A stretch of DNA of 64,000 nt from JBBQNR01 sp963774075 (GTDB taxonomy: Bacteria; Actinomycetota; Thermoleophilia; Solirubrobacterales; JBBDJG01): contig CAVZDP010000005.1 of NCBI GenBank assembly GCA_963774075.1, positions 124,001-188,000 on the forward strand. Direction: 5' to 3'. This document shows, in pieces, positions 59,922-64,000 of this stretch (positions are counted from its first letter, which is position 1; every line of letters begins with the position of its first letter). A program made the position numbers and the translations under genes. A model generated the notes under the pieces. It was not told the DNA's origin. It searched no databases and worked only from the letters and a program-made list of their open reading frames with translations.

Positions 59922-60305
59922 ATGGCAAGCGAGAGGCCCCGATCCGCGAAGAGGACGTCGTCCAAGGCGACGTCCACCAAGAAGACGGCCGCGAAGCGAG
60001 CGGCCCGGCCAGACGCCCCTCGGCGCAAGGACCCGGTCCAGGCCGTGCGCCAGGCCGGGAGAAAGGTCGCCGGCGCCAGCGACCGCGCACTGTCGGGTGC
60101 CGGGGGGCTCATCGACCCTCACCGACTCGGAGCCGTGGTCGCCGCGCTCAGCCGCGAGCTCGCCGAGCTGCGCGAGCGGCTCGCCTCCGTCCAGGCCGAG
60201 AACCTGGAGCTCAAGAAGCGCCTGCGTCAGGCCGGGCGCGCCACGGTGGGTCGCTCGTCCGGGCGGGACAAGCGTGCAGGCGGGGACGCCGGCAAGGCCG
60301 GCTAG
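59922..60305 (+). CDS. Lys/Ala-rich protein with coiled coil (histone-like tail)
   Basis: A 127-residue protein. The first 50 residues are KRTSSKATSTKKTAAKRAAR-like, resembling the repeats of H1-like proteins. LGAVVAALSRELAELRERLASVQAENLELKKRLRQAG (about 70-105) is a clear leucine-heptad coiled coil, and a basic Gly/Lys-rich tail follows. It may bind nucleic acid as an oligomer. ATG 59922 is the most plausible start, but no strong ribosome site is seen. It is followed by aconitase after about 143 bp. Confidence 0.55.
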   Translation: MASERPRSAKRTSSKATSTKKTAAKRAARPDAPRRKDPVQAVRQAGRKVAGASDRALSGAGGLIDPHRLGAVVAALSRELAELRERLASVQAENLELKKRLRQAGRATVGRSSGRDKRAGGDAGKAG

Positions 60306-60448
60306 CGCGTTCGACGAAGACCCCGGAATCGCGCGAGCCGGTGGCGCCACAGGTCCGCAAGGGCGGCGCGAATGCGCGAAGATGCAGGCATGAGTGAGGC
60401 TCGTATCGTCGCGCGCACCGACGCCCGCAGGCGCCGGGGGCGGGGCGC

Positions 60449-63280
60449 GTGAGCGACAGCTTCGGCGCCCGCTCCACGCTCGCGGTCGGCGACCGCGAGT
60501 ACGAGATCTTTCGTCTCGAGGCGTTGCAGTCGGCCTACGATGTCGCGCGCCTCCCCTACTCGCTCAAGATCCTGCTGGAGAACCTGCTCCGCAAGGAAGA
60601 CGCTGCTGCTGAGAAGACGGCGGACGTGGAAAGCGTCGCCCGCTGGGTTGCGACCGCCGAGCCGAAAGACGAGATCGCCTACACCCCCGCCCGCGTCCTG
60701 ATGCAGGATTTCACGGGCGTCCCAGCGGTTGTCGACCTCGCGGCGATGCGCGACGCGATGGACAACATGGACGGCGACCCCAGGGCGATCAATCCACTCG
60801 TGCCGGCCGAGCTGGTGATCGACCACTCGATCCAGGTCGACGAGTACGCCACGAAATTCGCCTTCAAGCGCAATGCGGAGCTCGAGTTCCAGCGCAACCG
60901 CGAGCGCTACGCATTTCTCCGCTGGGGGCAGAAGGCGTTCGCGGACTTCGCGGTCGTGCCACCCAACACCGGCATCTGCCACCAGGTCAACCTCGAGTAT
61001 CTCGGTCGCGTCGTATACGCGAAGGACGGCCAGGCCTTCCCCGACACCCTGGTCGGGACCGACTCACACACGACGATGATCAACGGGCTCGGCGTGCTCG
61101 GTTGGGGTGTCGGCGGAATCGAGGCGGAGGCCGCGATGCTCGGGCAGCCGATCTCGATGCTCGTGCCACAGGTGGTCGGCTTCAGGCTCACCGGCTCGCT
61201 GCCCGAGGGGGCGACAGCGACCGACTTGGTCCTGACGGTGACGCAGATGCTGCGTGAGCGCGGCGTAGTCGGAAAGTTCGTCGAGTTCTTCGGCGATGGC
61301 CTCGCCGGCCTGACGATCGCCGATCGCGCCACGATCGGGAACATGTCGCCGGAGTACGGCGCCACATGCGGCATCTTCCCCGTCGACGCCGAGACGCTTC
61401 GCTACCTCGAGTTCACAGGCCGCCCGCCCGAGCTGGTTGCGCTCGTCGAGGCCTACTGCAAGGAGCAGGGGCTCTTCCACGACGAGGGCTCCGACGAGCC
61501 GACCTTCTCCGACACTCTGGAGCTCGACCTCTCGACGGTCGTGCCGAGCCTCGCCGGCCCCAAGCGCCCGCAGGACCGCGTGTCACTGGCCGAGGCGAAG
61601 AGCTCGTTCCTCGTCGCCCTCCGCGAGTTCGTCTCTGAGACGGAACCCGGAGATGGACACCCGCCAGACTTCGCCAACGGAACGCCCGACGAGGCCTCCG
61701 CCGAGTCCTTTCCCGCCAGCGATCCGCCCGCCTGGATGGCGGGTGTGACCGGGGGCGGGATGCCGGAGCCGCAAGACCCTCCCGCCGGCGCACCGGCCGC
61801 GGTCACCGAGCGCCCATTTTCCGCGGTCGACGTCACGCTCGAGAACGGCACGCAGACGATCCTCGACCACGGCTACGTCGTGATCGCGGCGATCACGAGC
61901 TGCACCAACACTTCCAACCCGTCCGTGATGCTCGGCGCCGGGCTGCTCGCCAGGAAGGCGGCCGAGCGTGGCTTACGCCCGCGCCCGTGGGTGAAGACGA
62001 GCCTGGCTCCAGGCTCCAAGGTCGTCACCGACTACCTCGAGCGAGCGGGACTCCAGGCTCCCCTCGACGAGCTCGGCTTCAATCTCGTCGGCTACGGCTG
62101 CACGACGTGCATCGGCAACTCGGGACCGCTGCCGCCACCGGTCCAGCGTGCTGTTCAGGAGCACGACCTGGCGGTGTGCTCGGTGCTCTCGGGCAACAGG
62201 AACTTCGAGGGCCGCATCAACCCCGACGTGAAGATGAACTACCTCGCCTCGCCGCCGCTGTGCGTTGCGTACGCGCTCGCGGGGCGCATGGACGTCGACC
62301 TGCTGACCGAGCCGCTCGGCGAGGGCTCCGACGGCGAGCCGGTCTTCCTCGAGGACATCTGGCCGAGTCAGCGGGAGATCCAGGACGCCATCGAGTCGGC
62401 GATCGAGTCGAACATGTTCCGGCGCAGCTACAGCGAGGTATTCGAGGGCGACGAGAAATGGAAGACGCTGCCGGTCCCCGAAGGCGATCGCTACGCCTGG
62501 GACGACGCCTCCACGTATGTCAAACGCCCGCCCTACTTCGACGGCATGCCCGCGGAGCCGCCCGCGGGCTTCGAGCCGATCATCGGAGCACACGCGCTCG
62601 CCGTCCTCGGCGACAGCGTTACCACCGACCACATCTCACCCGCCGGCGCGATCAAGGTCGACTCGCCCGCGGGGCGCTACCTGATCGAGCGGGGCATCGA
62701 TCCGAAGGACTTCAACTCCTACGGGTCCAGGCGCGGCAACCACGAGGTGATGATGCGAGGCACGTTCGCGAACGTGCGGCTGCGCAATCAGCTCGCGCCG
62801 GGGACCGAGGGCGGATTCACCGTCCATCTCCCGGACGGCGAGCAGATGACGATCTTCGATGCCGCGATGCGGTACGCCGAGGAGGGCGTGCCACTCTGCG
62901 TGATCGCCGGTAAGGAGTACGGCTCGGGCTCCTCACGCGACTGGGCCGCCAAGGGGCCCCGCCTACTCGGCGTACGCTTCGCGCTGGCGGAGAGCTACGA
63001 GCGCATCCACCGCTCGAACCTGGTCGGGATGGGAATACTGCCGCTCCAATTTGAGGACGGGGAGTCGATCGAGTCGCTCGGCCTGAGCGGGCAGGAGCGC
63101 TTCGACCTGGCGTCGGTGGAGGACGGTGCGCCCACGCTTGGTGTCACCGCGACGCCCGACACGGGCGATCCGACCGAGTTCGAGGCGCGCGTGCGCATCG
63201 ACACTCCGAACGAGTGGCTCTACTACCGCCACGGCGGCATCCTGCACTTCGTGCTGCGGCAGCTTCTAGCGGCGGCGTAA
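60449..63280 (+). CDS. acnA: Aconitate hydratase (AcnA/IRP type) with a ~60-residue insert
   Basis: A 943-residue aconitase converting citrate to isocitrate in the TCA cycle. The Fe-S ligands are Cys in AITSCTNTSNPSVM and the CTTC pair in GYGCTTCIGNSG. The N-terminal part has GTDSHTTMINGLGVLGWGVGGIEAEA and the C-terminal swivel domain has AGKEYGSGSSRDWAAKG. Between about residues 396 and 455 lies a Gly/Pro/Asp-rich insert containing ESFPASDPPAW, absent from E. coli AcnA. GTG start, with no strong ribosome site. It is convergent with the R2-like gene. Confidence 0.95.
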   Translation: MSDSFGARSTLAVGDREYEIFRLEALQSAYDVARLPYSLKILLENLLRKEDAAAEKTADVESVARWVATAEPKDEIAYTPARVLMQDFTGVPAVVDLAAMRDAMDNMDGDPRAINPLVPAELVIDHSIQVDEYATKFAFKRNAELEFQRNRERYAFLRWGQKAFADFAVVPPNTGICHQVNLEYLGRVVYAKDGQAFPDTLVGTDSHTTMINGLGVLGWGVGGIEAEAAMLGQPISMLVPQVVGFRLTGSLPEGATATDLVLTVTQMLRERGVVGKFVEFFGDGLAGLTIADRATIGNMSPEYGATCGIFPVDAETLRYLEFTGRPPELVALVEAYCKEQGLFHDEGSDEPTFSDTLELDLSTVVPSLAGPKRPQDRVSLAEAKSSFLVALREFVSETEPGDGHPPDFANGTPDEASAESFPASDPPAWMAGVTGGGMPEPQDPPAGAPAAVTERPFSAVDVTLENGTQTILDHGYVVIAAITSCTNTSNPSVMLGAGLLARKAAERGLRPRPWVKTSLAPGSKVVTDYLERAGLQAPLDELGFNLVGYGCTTCIGNSGPLPPPVQRAVQEHDLAVCSVLSGNRNFEGRINPDVKMNYLASPPLCVAYALAGRMDVDLLTEPLGEGSDGEPVFLEDIWPSQREIQDAIESAIESNMFRRSYSEVFEGDEKWKTLPVPEGDRYAWDDASTYVKRPPYFDGMPAEPPAGFEPIIGAHALAVLGDSVTTDHISPAGAIKVDSPAGRYLIERGIDPKDFNSYGSRRGNHEVMMRGTFANVRLRNQLAPGTEGGFTVHLPDGEQMTIFDAAMRYAEEGVPLCVIAGKEYGSGSSRDWAAKGPRLLGVRFALAESYERIHRSNLVGMGILPLQFEDGESIESLGLSGQERFDLASVEDGAPTLGVTATPDTGDPTEFEARVRIDTPNEWLYYRHGGILHFVLRQLLAAA

Positions 63281-63334
63281 AACCTGAAGATGCCGCCTCA
63301 AGGTGGGGTCAGTCGAGCCCGCGGAGCTCCCGGT

Positions 63335-63390
63335 ATTCGCGCCTACGCGAATTCCGGCCTATTCGTGTCCGGCGAAGCCGGCTGGATAGT
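63335..63390. repeat. Diverged 65-bp-family repeat / terminator between convergent genes
   Basis: ATTCGCG-ccta-CGCGAAT (63335-63352) and then GTGTCCGGCGAAGCCGGCTGGATAG (63366-63390), whose stem CCGGC-gaa-GCCGG equals copy three at 19 kb. The first stem is unrelated. It can terminate both the aconitase and the R2-like gene. Confidence 0.6.
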
Positions 63391-63407
63391 CTGCCAAGTA
63401 CGCAACG

Positions 63408-64000
63408 TCACGCGGCCACGGCAGGCAAACCGATGCCGATCACCTTCAGGCGCCGCGTCAGCGCCGTGAAGGCGAACTCGTTCACCTCGGTACTCGAGTA
63501 GCCGAGCAGGTCCCACTCGCCGAAGGGGTCCTTGCCGGTCGGCACCAGCACGCCGCCCGCGACTGGCAGCGTCTCAGCGAGCGTCTCCTGCACGCGTGCA
63601 ACGAGCTCAGGACGTTCGCGCACCGTCTTCTGCAGGTACCAGGTCCCGAAAGCGACGTGGCGATGCTCGTCCTGGCTGACCTTCCTGAATCCCTCGACGA
63701 AGCCGGGCATGATGCCGCGTTGCTCGAAGAAGTCGGTGATGAACTGCTGACCGGTGAGCGCCAGGGTGCCCTCGATCACCATGTGGTAGAGCGTGACGAA
63801 GTCGACCTTGGACTCCACATCGCGGGGATTCGCGATCAGCTTTTCGGCGGCCTCTACCAAGTGCTCGTCGAAGAGCTGGATGAACGCGTCGTTGAGGTCG
63901 GCGCGAACGCGCTCGAGCTGGGTGTCCATGCCTCCACCGATCCCGGCGACCTCGTCGTACAGGCGTGAGAAGAACTGCGCGTGACGCGCCTCGTCGACCT
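63408..64000 (-). CDS. Ribonucleotide reductase R2-like di-metal protein (5' truncated)
   Basis: The frame is open to the window edge, so the first part lies outside. The visible 197 residues are helical with EARHAQFFSRLYDE and VSQDEHRHVAFGTWYLQKT, two ExxH-type metal-ligand pairs like those of R2 and R2-like ligand-binding oxidases (R2lox). The length after the second motif is short, favouring R2lox over true NrdB/NrdF. It would bind an Fe/Mn pair. The ATG at 63929 is internal and is not the start. Confidence 0.65.
   Translation of the reverse strand, partial: VDEARHAQFFSRLYDEVAGIGGGMDTQLERVRADLNDAFIQLFDEHLVEAAEKLIANPRDVESKVDFVTLYHMVIEGTLALTGQQFITDFFEQRGIMPGFVEGFRKVSQDEHRHVAFGTWYLQKTVRERPELVARVQETLAETLPVAGGVLVPTGKDPFGEWDLLGYSSTEVNEFAFTALTRRLKVIGIGLPAVAA

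Overview
The window is a GC-rich, gene-dense stretch of bacterial chromosome. Several features together suggest an actinobacterium, most plausibly class Thermoleophilia (Solirubrobacterales-like); the taxon is inferred, not shown. These features are an F420-type luciferase-like oxidoreductase, an Rv2578c-type radical SAM protein, a MutT1-type Nudix-phosphatase fusion, Tad-type pseudopilin genes, a selenocysteine formate dehydrogenase of the actinobacterial type, many GTG/TTG starts, and several promoters placed so close to the start codon that transcripts would be almost leaderless. No rRNA, tRNA, CRISPR array, prophage or transposase gene was seen.

Layout. 1-4.6 kb: truncated FAD-Rieske oxidoreductase, ArsR/SRPBCC pair, a TadG-like/VanY/SLT wall-hydrolase fusion, and a secreted anchored protein. 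4.7-12 kb: a nitroreductase-like protein and a three-gene formate dehydrogenase operon (Sec catalytic subunit, four-cluster Fe-S subunit, NrfD anchor). 12-17 kb: lon divergent from a MarR regulator that is overlapped by an ABC exporter. 17-19.6 kb: a mini Tad cluster and small proteins. 19.8-34 kb: a large phosphate/polyphosphate island (PiT + DUF47, PhoB-like regulator, pstSCAB-phoU, orphan winged helix, ArsC, HD protein, ppk1, CYTH-CHAD, MutT1-like, UppP). 34.8-47 kb: metabolic genes, including a tightly overlapped four-gene catabolic-looking operon and several hydrolase/AKR/VOC genes. 47.5-50.2 kb: HD protein and an intein-split radical SAM gene. 50.3-57.7 kb: histone-like repeat protein, M20 peptidase, GT2 synthase + polysaccharide deacetylase, and an ECF sigma factor overlapping a secreted GH18 protein. 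57.8-64 kb: epimerase, DUF2007-like, CBS, Lys/Ala-rich coiled-coil protein, aconitase, and a truncated R2-like di-metal protein.

How it works together. The middle of the window is a Pho-type regulon. Runs of GTTCAC-like hexamers spaced 11 bp lie upstream of pstS, upstream of a TIM-barrel isomerase gene (34864-35814) and upstream of a 65-residue orphan protein (40324-40521); a weaker version lies before ppk1. The window encodes a PhoB-like regulator that could read them, but no partner histidine kinase. A twin promoter (GTGWCC, 17 bp, TAGCGTGGGCG, 15 bp to ATG) links the two separated pilin-like loci.

The non-coding space is dominated by repeats rather than by unknown genes. There are two 170-bp full-length palindromes with a shared core but different tips, plus short derivatives. 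Some of these supply the stop codon of the neighbouring gene. A second family has a 65-bp period, occurs in tandem and single copies, and shows compensatory stem changes. A third, unrelated 207-bp inverted-repeat element sits at 19.6 kb.
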